64,000 nt of DNA, taken from contig MEPB01000069.1 in NCBI GenBank assembly GCA_001769385.1, forward strand, positions 1 to 64,000, read 5' to 3'. The DNA comes from Bacteroidetes bacterium RIFCSPLOWO2_12_FULL_35_15. Its GTDB lineage: Bacteria > Bacteroidota > Bacteroidia > 2-12-FULL-35-15. The position numbers were made by a program, and so were the translations under genes. Below, piece by piece: positions 1-8,370 of the stretch (positions are counted from its first letter, which is position 1; each line of letters starts with the position of its first letter). Under the pieces are notes generated by a model. It saw only the letters and a list, made by a program, of their open reading frames with translations, had not been told where the DNA came from and made no database searches.

Positions 1-58
1 ATATTGAAACCACTTTCAATATCCTTCCTTCAATCCTTTACCTATATTAGATTATAGG
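1..58. repeat. Two small inverted repeats downstream of the PAS gene
   Basis: A perfect 9-bp stem (ATATTGAAA, 1-9, with TTTCAATAT, 14-22; loop CCAC) and a second 6-bp stem (CCTATA, 41-46, with TATAGG, 53-58) lie downstream of the minus-strand PAS gene. The first could be a transcription terminator for that gene, but any T-run would lie outside the window, so this is only a possibility. Confidence 0.35.
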
Positions 59-134
59 TTGTTTTACCAACTATTTTTTGCTATTATACCAATTTTATAT
101 TAAAAGACAAACTGTTTTTTGTCGCATTACCCGA

Positions 135-2333
135 TCAGCATTTTTTGTTTAATTCCTCTATCTCACTTGTTTTTTGTATAATTTCTTTTATAACCACATC
201 GCACATTTCTGAAGTTTTTTTGAGGTGATAAAACACTTCACTGTTTTTTTCGTCTGCGGGATTTTCATAATTTATTAATTGTAATAAACCAAGTATGGAG
301 GCTATTGGCGCTCGTACATGGTGTGATTGAAGAAACGCGATTTCAGAAAGTCTTTTTATATGCATTTTTTGCTCTTCCTCGGCATTTTTCCGTTCAGTGA
401 TATCGCGGATTATTCCGCAATAAAATTTTTCGTTTTCATTTGTCCAATGACTTAGTGAAAGTTCTATTGGAAATTCTTTGCCATTTTTTTTGAGTCCGTA
501 AAATTCAACTGTTTTGTCAAACACCTGTTCTTGATTCGTTGAAACATGTTGTTCGAAACTATGGTGGTGGTCTGTTCTATATCGCTCAGGCATTATAAAA
601 GTGAGAAGTTTTCCTAACACTTCATTTTCTTTGTACCCAAATATTTTTTCTGCAAAATAATTCCAAAAAATAATTTCTCCTTTTCCATTTGCAAGAACAA
701 TTGAATCTTTAGCTGATTGTAATACCGACCTGAATTTTTTTTCTGAATCTATTATTTTTTGTTGTGTTTCTTTACGTTCAGTTATATCCTGAATTGTGCC
801 CACCATTTTTATAGGAACATTGTTGTGATCAAATTCCATTTCACCTATCCCGTTCACCCAAAGTTCCTTTTTCGTTTTTTGATTTATTATTTTGTATTCT
901 TTGTCAAATCGAGATTTTTTGCCAACCACTTCAAATTCAAAATAATCGATCATCATTTTTTGATGGTCAGGATGAATGAGAGCAACCCATTCTTCAAAAG
1001 AATACTCATCTTCAGCCGAAAGTCCGAATATCTTTCCTAACTCCTCCGTGCATTTCCATTTTCCAATTGAAATATCAAGCACATAACTTCCTATTTTGGA
1101 AACTTTTTGTGATTCCTTCAGAAAATGTTCACTTAGTAATAACTCCTTTTCCGCTCTTTTGCTTTCACTAATATTTTGTGCTGAAATATAAAGAATTTTT
1201 GAATTAATGTGATCTCCATGAGAAGCATTCACAAACATTTCAATCACTTCACCATCTTTTTTTTTCCATTGCCGTTCGCCAATATTTCGTTGTTTTGTTT
1301 GAATAACATGATTAACGAATTCATCAACGGATTCTTTGGCGTGATTTAAAAAATCATAAATTGTTATGGTATCAATTTCTTTGGGCGAATAACCAAGTAG
1401 TTTATAGAATGATGGATTTGCGTAGATAATATTTTTTGTTTCGGTATTAAAAAAATAGATACACAAGAGAGAATCATTAACAAATGCATTCATGCGTTGT
1501 TCGCTTCTGGTCAATGCTTCTTCTGTTTTTTTTCGCTCGGTAATATCCGTGAAAGTTACAACAGCACCAATTAGTTTCCCCATTTCATAAATGGGCATGC
1601 TTGCGAACTCCACAGGAAAGCACGATCCATCTTTTTTCCAAAATACTTCGCTGGATACACGATGCACCTTTCCATCCCTGAAGGCTTCATAGATCGGACA
1701 TTCTTCCTGAGGATATGAACTTCCGTCTGTTTTGGTATGGTGCCAAAGGCTATGACTAGGCAATCCGATAAGTTCTTTTGTTTCGTAGCCCAACATTTTT
1801 GCTGCGGCCGGATTAACGAACGTATGCTTACCCTGTATATCCAAGCCCAAAACGCCTTCTGCTACTGAGTTAAGAATAAGTTCTTTTTGCAGGTTGAGTC
1901 GTTCTAGTTTTTTTTCTGTTAGTTTACGCTCTGTAATGTCGAGCCCTTGAGCAATGGTTGCGACAATTGTTTTGCCATCGTCATCCAATACCAGAGCGGA
2001 GTTCCAGATAACTGTATTTACAAAGCCATTTTCGTGGATAATCTCAATTTCTGTTTCAGTACCTTCTAAACAGCAACCTGTCTCTGCATTTCTGATAAGT
2101 TGCATAGTAGAATGAACTTTCGATTCAGGAAAAAGAATTTCAATTGATTTTCCGAGCAGGGATTTTTCTTTTCTTCCTGTTAATTTTTCAAATGCAGGAT
2201 TAAAGTGAGTGATATTAAGGTCTTTATCCCAAATGATAATAAGACCATTTGAAAATTTAAAAAGATTTTCGAAGTATTGAATATTAAGATTGTTTTTCAT
2301 TACCATTGAAAAGCATTTTTTTAAAATTTGCAT
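135..2333 (-). CDS. Multi-PAS sensor protein with H-box helix but no ATPase domain
   Basis: A 732-residue soluble sensor with no signal peptide or membrane segment. Five PAS domains are visible, at about residues 18-139, 148-270, 280-392, 415-522 and 532-650; four are closed by the typical DITERK linker and the third by a variant, NISESK. The last 75 residues resemble a HisKA dimerisation helix with an H-box (SHHVRAP, 670-676, likely phospho-acceptor His671), but the protein stops at 732 with no HATPase_c domain (no N, G1 or G2 box) and none follows downstream. It therefore probably cannot phosphorylate itself. It may be phosphorylated by or dimerise with another kinase, or act through protein contacts only. 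The ligand of the PAS domains is unknown. An exact -7 box lies 75 bases upstream of the start. It stands alone, with the carA end behind it on the same strand. Confidence 0.85.
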   Translation of the reverse strand: MQILKKCFSMVMKNNLNIQYFENLFKFSNGLIIIWDKDLNITHFNPAFEKLTGRKEKSLLGKSIEILFPESKVHSTMQLIRNAETGCCLEGTETEIEIIHENGFVNTVIWNSALVLDDDGKTIVATIAQGLDITERKLTEKKLERLNLQKELILNSVAEGVLGLDIQGKHTFVNPAAAKMLGYETKELIGLPSHSLWHHTKTDGSSYPQEECPIYEAFRDGKVHRVSSEVFWKKDGSCFPVEFASMPIYEMGKLIGAVVTFTDITERKKTEEALTRSEQRMNAFVNDSLLCIYFFNTETKNIIYANPSFYKLLGYSPKEIDTITIYDFLNHAKESVDEFVNHVIQTKQRNIGERQWKKKDGEVIEMFVNASHGDHINSKILYISAQNISESKRAEKELLLSEHFLKESQKVSKIGSYVLDISIGKWKCTEELGKIFGLSAEDEYSFEEWVALIHPDHQKMMIDYFEFEVVGKKSRFDKEYKIINQKTKKELWVNGIGEMEFDHNNVPIKMVGTIQDITERKETQQKIIDSEKKFRSVLQSAKDSIVLANGKGEIIFWNYFAEKIFGYKENEVLGKLLTFIMPERYRTDHHHSFEQHVSTNQEQVFDKTVEFYGLKKNGKEFPIELSLSHWTNENEKFYCGIIRDITERKNAEEEQKMHIKRLSEIAFLQSHHVRAPIASILGLLQLINYENPADEKNSEVFYHLKKTSEMCDVVIKEIIQKTSEIEELNKKC

Positions 2334-2407
2334 TCAATTAGTAAATAGCACGATCACTCCTGTTCTCTCTCTTATTTTTTGAGGTAAATAAATTTTACTA
2401 ATCTTAA

Positions 2408-2415
2408 CAAAAGTA
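2408..2415 (-). promoter_or_regulatory. Candidate -7 box for the PAS gene
   Basis: On the minus strand this reads TACTTTTG, an exact match to the Bacteroidota -7 consensus TANNTTTG, 75 bases before the PAS start codon. No good -33 TTTG is seen 19-21 bases upstream, so this is a moderate call. Confidence 0.4.
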
Positions 2416-2450
2416 GGTAAGTGTTAGTAAAAAAATTATGATTGGTATCA

Positions 2451-3584
2451 TCAAGCGGTTATGCTTTTTTTTAGTGATTGTTTTACCGAAGAGACCATTG
2501 AAATGAAATCATCAAATAAATATCGGGCATCATATGGCCCCGGACAAGCTTCCGGATGGTATTGAACGGAAAACACATTTTTGTCGGTATAACGTAAACC
2601 TTCAATGGTATTATCATTTAGGTTGATATGTGTTACTTCTATATTTTTTATTTTCGCTACATCTTCTTCTTTCACACCAAATCCATGGTTTTGAGAAGTG
2701 ATTTCGCTTTTACCTGTGATTAAATTTTTTACAGGATGATTTATTCCGCGGTGTCCGATGAACATTTTAAAAGTCGATATTCCGGATGCTTCTGCAATTA
2801 ATTGATGCCCTAAACAAATACCAAAAGTTGGAATATCTGAATTTATTATTTTCCTGATTGTTTCTACTTCCTCTTTCATTACTGATGGATCACCTGGGCC
2901 ATTCGAGATCATAAATCCATCGGGGTTCCATTTCATCATTTCTTCGAATGATGTTTTCATTGGAAATACCTGAACGTAGCAATTGCGCTCAGCCAACGAA
3001 CGTAAAATATTTTTCTTTACTCCATAATCAGTTACGGCTATTTTATGTTCTGCATTTGAATCTCCAACAAAATAAGGCACTTTACATGTTACTTTTGAAG
3101 AAAGCTCTAATCCGGCCATAGAAGGCACTTTCGATAATTTTGTTTTTAACAGTTCAATATCCAATGTTTCAGATGAAATAATACAATTCATGGCACCCTT
3201 ATCACGAATGTAACGTACAATTGCTCGTGTATCAACTTCAGAGAGGGCTACAATATTATTATTTTGAAAATAATCCTTTAGTGAGCCATCGGAGCGTTTA
3301 CGGGAATGAAATTCATTGAATTGTTTACAGATCAAGCCCGCAATTTTTATGGATTCAGATTCTACTTCAACATTATTAACTCCATAATTTCCAATATGTA
3401 CATTCGTGGTAACGATTATCTGTCCGAAATAGGAGGGGTCTGTAAAAATTTCCTGATAACCTGTCATGCCTGTATTAAAGCATATTTCACCTGTTGCAGT
3501 ACCAATTTTTCCGGCAGCTTTACCATAAAACACTTTACCATCTTCAAGTAATAAAATTGCCGGAGCTTTTGGGGTATATTTCAT
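2451..3584 (-). CDS. carA: Carbamoyl-phosphate synthase small (glutaminase) subunit
   Basis: Hydrolyses glutamine and channels ammonia to the large subunit CarB for carbamoyl phosphate, the precursor of pyrimidines and arginine; cytoplasmic. The 377-residue length is normal for the family. The N-terminal half has the CPSase small-chain domain (FNTGMTGYQEIFTDPSY, about 36-52). The C-terminal half is a class I glutamine amidotransferase with the catalytic triad visible: Cys257 in GICLGHQ, and His343 and Glu345 in QYHPEACPGP. It follows rplQ on the same strand across a 156-base spacer that holds a strong terminator, so it is probably transcribed from its own promoter, although the rplQ-carA order itself is common in Bacteroidota. 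carB is not in the window. Confidence 0.97.
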   Translation of the reverse strand: MKYTPKAPAILLLEDGKVFYGKAAGKIGTATGEICFNTGMTGYQEIFTDPSYFGQIIVTTNVHIGNYGVNNVEVESESIKIAGLICKQFNEFHSRKRSDGSLKDYFQNNNIVALSEVDTRAIVRYIRDKGAMNCIISSETLDIELLKTKLSKVPSMAGLELSSKVTCKVPYFVGDSNAEHKIAVTDYGVKKNILRSLAERNCYVQVFPMKTSFEEMMKWNPDGFMISNGPGDPSVMKEEVETIRKIINSDIPTFGICLGHQLIAEASGISTFKMFIGHRGINHPVKNLITGKSEITSQNHGFGVKEEDVAKIKNIEVTHINLNDNTIEGLRYTDKNVFSVQYHPEACPGPYDARYLFDDFISMVSSVKQSLKKSITA

Positions 3585-3682
3585 ATTTTTTTAATTACAC
3601 ATAAATGAATATGTGGTAAAAACGTCTTTAATTGTTATATTCTTGTACTCAAATAATAAGAACCTCTTTATGCGCATAAAAA

Positions 3683-3712
3683 AAAGGATAAAGCAAAATT
3701 ACTTTATCCTTT
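3683..3712 (-). terminator. Terminator after rplQ, end of the ribosomal cluster
   Basis: An 11-bp perfect stem (AAAGGATAAAG, 3683-3693, with CTTTATCCTTT, 3702-3712; loop 8) followed on the minus strand by a run of eight or more T. It lies between rplQ and carA and would end the long ribosomal transcript. Confidence 0.85.
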
Positions 3713-3740
3713 CTATGTATTTTAATTTTTTTTTCAAAAA

Positions 3741-4235
3741 TTATTCAATTTTGTTATTTTCGTCAGTTGATTCTTCTTTTTTATCTTCAGTTTTAACTTT
3801 TGCTTCAGTAGCTTTCTTTTTACCTCCACGTCTTGATGTTTTTGCTTTTGCAGGAGCCTTAGCGCCTAACATACTTTCATTATAGTCAACTAACTCAATA
3901 AAACACATGTCAGCATTGTCACCTAAACGACCACCGGTTTTCAAAATTCTGGTATATCCACCCGGACGATCAGCAATTTTTGTTGCAACATCTTTGAATA
4001 ACATGTCAACCGCTTCTTTATTTCCTAAATAAGCAAATACTGTACGTCTTGAATGTGTAGAATCATCTTTTGATTTCGTTAAAAGTGGCTCAACATATAA
4101 TCTTAATGCTTTCGCTTTAGCAACAGTTGTACTAATGCGTTTATGCAGAATCAATGAACTTGCCATGTTAGCTAACATCGCTTTGCGGTGAGCTGTTTTT
4201 CTGCCTAAATTATTTAATTTATCTCCGTGTCTCAT
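3741..4235 (-). CDS. rplQ: 50S ribosomal protein L17
   Basis: Large-subunit protein near the exit tunnel. The first 120 residues are a canonical L17 ([20 protein letters not shown] start, then the GGYTRILK motif near residue 91). At 164 residues it is longer than the usual 115-130: the extra tail is Lys/Glu/Ala-rich and probably disordered, a common feature of Bacteroidota L17. Last gene of the alpha-operon part, behind rpoA. Confidence 0.97.
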   Translation of the reverse strand: MRHGDKLNNLGRKTAHRKAMLANMASSLILHKRISTTVAKAKALRLYVEPLLTKSKDDSTHSRRTVFAYLGNKEAVDMLFKDVATKIADRPGGYTRILKTGGRLGDNADMCFIELVDYNESMLGAKAPAKAKTSRRGGKKKATEAKVKTEDKKEESTDENNKIE

Positions 4236-4250
4236 TTTATTTTATAGTAT

Positions 4251-4309
4251 TGAGATTTGAGATAAGAGTATTGAGAATCTCACATCTCACATCTCAGATC
4301 TCAGATCTA
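4251..4309 (-). repeat. Phased 7-mer inverted repeat in the rpoA-rplQ spacer
   Basis: Both arms are built of 7-base units in phase. The left arm reads TGAGATT, TGAGATA, AGAGTAT, TGAGAAT (4251-4278); the right arm reads CTCACAT twice, then CTCAGAT twice (4279-4306). The arms are complementary, so the mRNA can form a long hairpin in several registers between the two genes. Confidence 0.8.
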
Positions 4310-4313
4310 ATTT

Positions 4314-5306
4314 TTACTCTTTATCTAATTTATATTTTGCCAGGTTCATTCCGAAAACCAATCCTTTGTTTGCAACTAAGTCTTCCAATTCTGTTAATGA
4401 TTTTTTACCAAAATTACGGAACTTCAAAAGGTCATGTTTTGCAAATGATACCAGATCAGCAAGCGTATCAACATCAGCAGCTTTTAAGCAATTTAAGGCA
4501 CGTACAGAAAGGTCCATGTCAACTAATTTAGTTTTCAATAACTGACGCATGTGTAATGATGTTTCATCAAACTCTTCAGTTGCCATTTTTTCTTCGGTAT
4601 CTAGAGTGATACGTTCGTCAGAAAACAACATGAAGTGATGAATAAGAATCTTTGCAGCTTCTTTTAATGCTTCTTTTGGATGAATTGAACCATCAGTAAC
4701 AATATTCATGATCAACTTTTCGTAGTCTGTTTTTTGCTCCACACGAAAGTTTTCAATGCTATATTGTACATTTTTGATAGGCGTGTAAATAGAATCGATT
4801 GGAATAACTCCGGCATGAGCATTTACAGGTTTGTTCTCTTCAGCAGGAACATAACCACGACCTTTATCAATCGTTAATTCAATTTTCAATTTCACATTTG
4901 ATTCCATATTACAGATAACCAGATCTGAATTTAATACCTGGAACCCTGAAGTAAATTTACCAATATCACCAGCAGTTAGCTGAGTTTTTCCGGTAACAGT
5001 AACTGTTACTTTTTCGAAATCAGTTGTTTCAATTTGCTTTTTAAAGCGAACCTGTTTTAGGTTAAGTATAATTTCAGTTACATCTTCAGTAACACCTTTA
5101 AGAGTTGAAAACTCGTGGTCAACACCTTCTATTCTTATAGTAGTAATAGCATGACCTTCAAGAGATGACAACAAAATTCTTCTTAAAGCATTACCTACAG
5201 TGATACCGTAGCCTGGCTCCAAAGGACGGAATTCGAATTGACCTTCTGTTTCATTGGAGTTTACCATTATTACCTTGTCAGGTTTTTGAAAAGCTAAAAT
5301 TGCCAT
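4314..5306 (-). CDS. rpoA: DNA-directed RNA polymerase subunit alpha
   Basis: Assembles RNA polymerase and contacts upstream promoter DNA and activators. The 330 residues show the N-terminal assembly domain ([20 protein letters not shown], residues 27-46) and, after a linker near residue 245, the alpha-CTD with its helix-hairpin-helix ([18 protein letters not shown], about 293-310). Full length. Located between rpsD and rplQ as in the standard alpha operon. Confidence 0.98.
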   Translation of the reverse strand: MAILAFQKPDKVIMVNSNETEGQFEFRPLEPGYGITVGNALRRILLSSLEGHAITTIRIEGVDHEFSTLKGVTEDVTEIILNLKQVRFKKQIETTDFEKVTVTVTGKTQLTAGDIGKFTSGFQVLNSDLVICNMESNVKLKIELTIDKGRGYVPAEENKPVNAHAGVIPIDSIYTPIKNVQYSIENFRVEQKTDYEKLIMNIVTDGSIHPKEALKEAAKILIHHFMLFSDERITLDTEEKMATEEFDETSLHMRQLLKTKLVDMDLSVRALNCLKAADVDTLADLVSFAKHDLLKFRNFGKKSLTELEDLVANKGLVFGMNLAKYKLDKE

Positions 5307-5386
5307 GTTTTATATAAATTTAATTGTTAATTTATTTAATTGTTCCCGATTGCTATCAGGATGCCTGCTGTAATACTGTTAATTCT
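5307..5386 (-). repeat. rpsD-rpoA spacer with 8-mer phased repeats
   Basis: The spacer holds TTTAATTG, TTAATTTA and TTTAATTG in 8-base phase, then a degenerate inverted repeat (TCCCGAT ... ATCAGGA). It is a weaker member of the phased-spacer set seen elsewhere in this cluster. Confidence 0.45.
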
Positions 5387-5992
5387 TTATTTAGAGTATA
5401 ACTCGACAATTAATTGTTCTTTAATATTTTCTGGAATTTGAACTCTTTCCGGAATAGAAATGAATTTGCCGGTCATCGTAGTTTTATCAAAATCCATCCA
5501 GGGGAATTGATTGGTTGCACCTGAAATGCAATTGCTTATCACTTCTAAAGATTTTGAACGCTCACGTACACCAACAGTATCGCCTGGTTTCAAAATATAA
5601 GATGCAATATTAACAACTTCACCATTTACAGTAATGTGGCAATGTCCAACTAATTGACGTGCACCACTACGGGTAGGAGCAATACCCATACGATAAACAA
5701 CATTATCAATACGGGATTCTATTAATTGTAACAATACTTCACCGGTAACACCGTGTGAACGTTGTGCTAAACTATAAATTTTTGCAAATTGACGCTCTAA
5801 AATACCATAAGTATATTTCGCTTTTTGTTTTTCTCTTAACTGAACAGCGTACTCAGATTGCTTTGAACGCTTTTTTGATAAGCCATGCATTCCCGGAGGG
5901 TAATTCTTTTTTTCTAAAGCTTTATCAGGACCAAAAATTGGTTCTTTAAATTTTCTTGCAATTTTTGATTTGGGGCCGATGTATCTTGCCAT
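5387..5992 (-). CDS. rpsD: 30S ribosomal protein S4
   Basis: Primary 16S rRNA binder that nucleates 30S assembly. The 201-residue length is typical of the family. It starts [18 protein letters not shown] and carries the S4 RNA-binding fold (about residues 92-150, with [20 protein letters not shown]). The N-terminal zinc-binding cysteines found in some S4 proteins are absent, so this is the zinc-free form. Between rpsK and rpoA. Confidence 0.97.
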   Translation of the reverse strand: MARYIGPKSKIARKFKEPIFGPDKALEKKNYPPGMHGLSKKRSKQSEYAVQLREKQKAKYTYGILERQFAKIYSLAQRSHGVTGEVLLQLIESRIDNVVYRMGIAPTRSGARQLVGHCHITVNGEVVNIASYILKPGDTVGVRERSKSLEVISNCISGATNQFPWMDFDKTTMTGKFISIPERVQIPENIKEQLIVELYSK

Positions 5993-6077
5993 TTTATTTT
6001 GTTATTTGTTTGCTGTTATAAATTTCTATCTCTAATTGGTACAAATTTGTAAATTCGAACCGTTTCGTAGTCGTTGA

Positions 6078-6488
6078 TTAAACTCTTCTGCGTTTTGGAG
6101 GACGACAACCATTGTGTGGAATAGGAGTGATGTCCATGATCTCAGTAACTTCAATTCCTGCTCCAACTAGTGTGCGGATAGCTGATTCGCGACCGGCACC
6201 AGGCCCTTTAACAAAAACTTTTACTTTTCTTAATCCTGCATCATGTGCAACTTTAGCACAATCTGTTGCAGCTAATTGTGCAGCATAAGGAGTGTTCTTT
6301 TTAGAACCACGGAATCCCATTTTACCGGCACTTGACCAGGAAATAACCTGACCAGCGGTATTAGTTAATGAAATAATAATGTTGTTGAAAGTAGCATTGA
6401 TATGAGCTTCGCCCACTGCCTCAACTTTTACAACTCTTTTTTTAGCTACTGCTTTTGCGGAAGTAGTTTGTTGGTTTGTTTTTGCCAT
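6078..6488 (-). CDS. rpsK: 30S ribosomal protein S11
   Basis: Platform protein of the small subunit that contacts the mRNA exit region with S7. 136 residues, with the family signature [13 protein letters not shown] (about 95-107) and the conserved basic end [11 protein letters not shown] short Lys/Ala-rich N-terminal extension precedes the domain. Between rpsM and rpsD. Confidence 0.97.
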   Translation of the reverse strand: MAKTNQQTTSAKAVAKKRVVKVEAVGEAHINATFNNIIISLTNTAGQVISWSSAGKMGFRGSKKNTPYAAQLAATDCAKVAHDAGLRKVKVFVKGPGAGRESAIRTLVGAGIEVTEIMDITPIPHNGCRPPKRRRV

Positions 6489-6507
6489 TTTTATTAGTTA
6501 GTTGATC

Positions 6508-6530
6508 GTTAAAGTAACGTTGACTTTAAC
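6508..6530 (-). repeat. Inverted repeat in the rpsM-rpsK spacer
   Basis: Perfect 8-bp stem: GTTAAAGT (6508-6515) with ACTTTAAC (6523-6530), loop of 7. No phased short repeats here, unlike most spacers of the cluster. Confidence 0.6.
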
Positions 6531-6588
6531 CGTTTTTTAATTTATTTATTCCTTTTCTTCATTCAATTCCTGAAGGGTCAAGGCTTGA

Positions 6589-6966
6589 TTATTTAGTTAC
6601 TTTTTTCTTGTTAGCAACAGTTTTACGTTTACCTTTTCTGGTACGAGCATTGTTTTTTGTTGTTTGACCACGAACAGGTAAGCCCAAACGGTGACGGATA
6701 CCTCTGTAGCTTCCAATATCCATTAAACGCTTAATGTTTAACTGAACCTCAGAACGCAGAGAACCTTCTAATTTATACTTATCATTTAGAATGTTACGTA
6801 TTGTTGTCAATTGTTCATCATTCCAGTCCTGAACTTTGATGTTTTTGTCAATACCAGCCTCTGCTAATACCTTTTGAGCAGTACTACGACCAATTCCATA
6901 GATATAAGTTAAACCTATTTCTCCTCTTTTGTTGTTTGGTAAATCAATACCTGCAATTCTAGCCAT
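6589..6966 (-). CDS. rpsM: 30S ribosomal protein S13
   Basis: Head protein of the small subunit that contacts the P-site tRNA and bridges to the 50S subunit. 125 residues, beginning [20 protein letters not shown], with the helix-turn-helix region [12 protein letters not shown] and the basic [18 protein letters not shown] tail that reaches the tRNA. Start of the alpha-operon part, behind rpmJ. Confidence 0.97.
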   Translation of the reverse strand: MARIAGIDLPNNKRGEIGLTYIYGIGRSTAQKVLAEAGIDKNIKVQDWNDEQLTTIRNILNDKYKLEGSLRSEVQLNIKRLMDIGSYRGIRHRLGLPVRGQTTKNNARTRKGKRKTVANKKKVTK

Positions 6967-6975
6967 TTTTTATTT

Positions 6976-7068
6976 AATTTGATAATTTGATAATGTATAA
7001 ATTTAAAAATTAAGTATGGGTGTTTTTTAATTAGCTAATTTTCAAATTAACCAATTCCCAAATTAATT
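6976..7068 (-). repeat. Phased 8-mer inverted repeat in the rpmJ-rpsM spacer
   Basis: AATTTGAT twice and a third variant (6976-6999) face AATTTTCA, AATTAACC, AATTCCCA, AATTAATT in exact 8-base phase (7037-7068). The arms are roughly complementary (AATTTGA against TCAAATT). The array runs right up to the rpmJ stop codon. Confidence 0.75.
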
Positions 7069-7185
7069 TTACCCTTGTCTTTGTTTAAACTTAGGGTTTT
7101 TTTTGTTGATAACATACAAAACGCCATTTCTACGAACGATTTTGCAATCAACACTTCTTTTTTTAACGGATGTTCTTACTTTCAT
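7069..7185 (-). CDS. rpmJ: 50S ribosomal protein L36
   Basis: 38-residue L36, found by reading the minus strand between infA and rpsM. It starts [20 protein letters not shown] and ends [10 protein letters not shown], the usual Bacteroidota form. Only one cysteine is present (Cys14), so the zinc-ribbon ligands are lost and this is the zinc-free type. The position infA-rpmJ-rpsM is the standard one. The start is fixed by the family N-terminus and by alignment of the stop with the spacer repeat. Confidence 0.95.
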   Translation of the reverse strand: MKVRTSVKKRSVDCKIVRRNGVLYVINKKNPKFKQRQG

Positions 7186-7194
7186 TGTTGTTTA

Positions 7195-7257
7195 GATTTG
7201 AGACTTGAGACCAAAGATTTGAGATTCTAATATCTCATATCTATAATCTCCTATCTG
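7195..7257 (-). repeat. Phased 7-mer inverted repeat in the infA-rpmJ spacer
   Basis: Nine consecutive 7-base units fill this spacer: GATTTGA, GACTTGA, GACCAAA, GATTTGA, GATTCTA, then ATATCTC, ATATCTA, TAATCTC, CTATCTG. The first half is G-A rich and the second half is its approximate complement, so the RNA folds back on itself. This is one of the two clearest examples in the window. Confidence 0.85.
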
Positions 7258-7260
7258 TTT

Positions 7261-7479
7261 TTATTTGTACCTATATGTAATTCTTCCTTTTGTTAGATCG
7301 TATGGCGACATTTCAATTTTTACTTTATCACCAGGTAAGATCTTAATATAATGCATTCTCATTTTACCAGAAATATGGGCTGTTATCACGTGTCCGTTTT
7401 CAAGCTCAACGCGAAACATTGCATTCGACAATGCTTCAATAATAGTTCCGTCTTGCTCGATTGACGCTTGTTTTGCCAT
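7261..7479 (-). CDS. infA: Translation initiation factor IF-1
   Basis: Binds the A site of the 30S subunit during initiation. 72 residues, exactly the normal size, a single S1-like OB fold ([17 protein letters not shown], then [19 protein letters not shown]). Sits between map and rpmJ, the usual place in the spc-alpha junction. Confidence 0.98.
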   Translation of the reverse strand: MAKQASIEQDGTIIEALSNAMFRVELENGHVITAHISGKMRMHYIKILPGDKVKIEMSPYDLTKGRITYRYK

Positions 7480-7490
7480 ATATTTTTATA

Positions 7491-7546
7491 TTCTAAACTC
7501 TTATTTCTAAATTCTAATGTTTGTTAATTTTTTTAGAATTTAGTTT
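7491..7546 (-). repeat. Phased 7-mer inverted repeat in the map-infA spacer
   Basis: Units in 7-base phase: TTCTAAA, CTCTTAT, TTCTAAA, TTCTAAT, then TTAGAAT, TTAGTTT. CTAAATTCTAA and TTAGAATTTAG form a perfect 11-bp stem. Confidence 0.8.
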
Positions 7547-7560
7547 GTTGCATTTAATTT

Positions 7561-8349
7561 TTATCTTTTTATTCTTAATGCTTCTTCTATATATTCAAAG
7601 CTCGATAATATTTCAGCTTTGTTTTTTCCTATTGTAATCGTATGTTCAAAGTGTGCTGAAGGTAAGTTATCAGCAGTACGAATTGTCCATCCATCATTTT
7701 CCTGAATAATTGCTTTTTTTCCAAAATTGATCATTGGTTCGATCGCAATTACCAATCCTTCCTGAAGTTTCAATCCTGTTCCTTTTTTTCCATAATTTGG
7801 AACTTCCGGAGCTTCGTGAAGATTTAGTCCTATACCATGCCCTACTAATTCCCTGACTACTGAGTAGCCATTTGTTTCAGCATAGGTTTGAACTGCTTCT
7901 CCGATATCTCCAAGCCGTTTACCAACAACAGCCATTTCAATTCCTTTGTAAAGGCTCTCTTTTGTAACTTCAAGAAGATTTAAAACTTCCGGTTTCACCT
8001 CGCCAATTGCAAATGTATATGCTGAATCGCCAAAAAAATTATTTTTAACTACTCCGCAATCTACAGAAACAATATCACCATCTCTTAACTCGTAATTATT
8101 TGGAATCCCATGAACCACTTGTGAGTTTACTGAAATACACAGTGAATTCGGGAAACCGCTATAATTTAAAAAAGCTGGTATTGCTTTGTTATCATTAATA
8201 AACTCGTAGGCTACTTTATCTAATGAAAGTGTAGTAACTCCGGGTTTAATAACTTTTGCTACTTCGGCTAAAGTTTTTGCAACAAGTAAAGAACTTTCTC
8301 TAATTAATTCTATTTCTTCTTTGGTCTTATAATACAATCCTTTCGACAC
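7561..8349 (-). CDS. map: Methionine aminopeptidase, type I
   Basis: Removes the initiator methionine from nascent proteins. 262 residues, type I length without an N-terminal extension. The dinuclear metal ligands are visible: Asp97, Asp108, His171, Glu204 and Glu235, with His80 in the substrate pocket. The start codon is GTG at 8349, supported by a good Shine-Dalgarno sequence (AAGGAG) 9 bases upstream on the minus strand. Directly behind secY (21-base spacer), the common Bacteroidota arrangement secY-map-infA. Confidence 0.97.
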   Translation of the reverse strand: MSKGLYYKTKEEIELIRESSLLVAKTLAEVAKVIKPGVTTLSLDKVAYEFINDNKAIPAFLNYSGFPNSLCISVNSQVVHGIPNNYELRDGDIVSVDCGVVKNNFFGDSAYTFAIGEVKPEVLNLLEVTKESLYKGIEMAVVGKRLGDIGEAVQTYAETNGYSVVRELVGHGIGLNLHEAPEVPNYGKKGTGLKLQEGLVIAIEPMINFGKKAIIQENDGWTIRTADNLPSAHFEHTITIGKNKAEILSSFEYIEEALRIKR

Positions 8350-8370
8350 AATTTTTTCTCCTTCGTTGTA

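Noticed and set aside
6508-6536. Plus-strand terminator: stem 6508-6530 followed by CGTTTTTT
   Set aside because: No plus-strand gene lies upstream, so there is nothing to terminate; it is kept only as a spacer hairpin.
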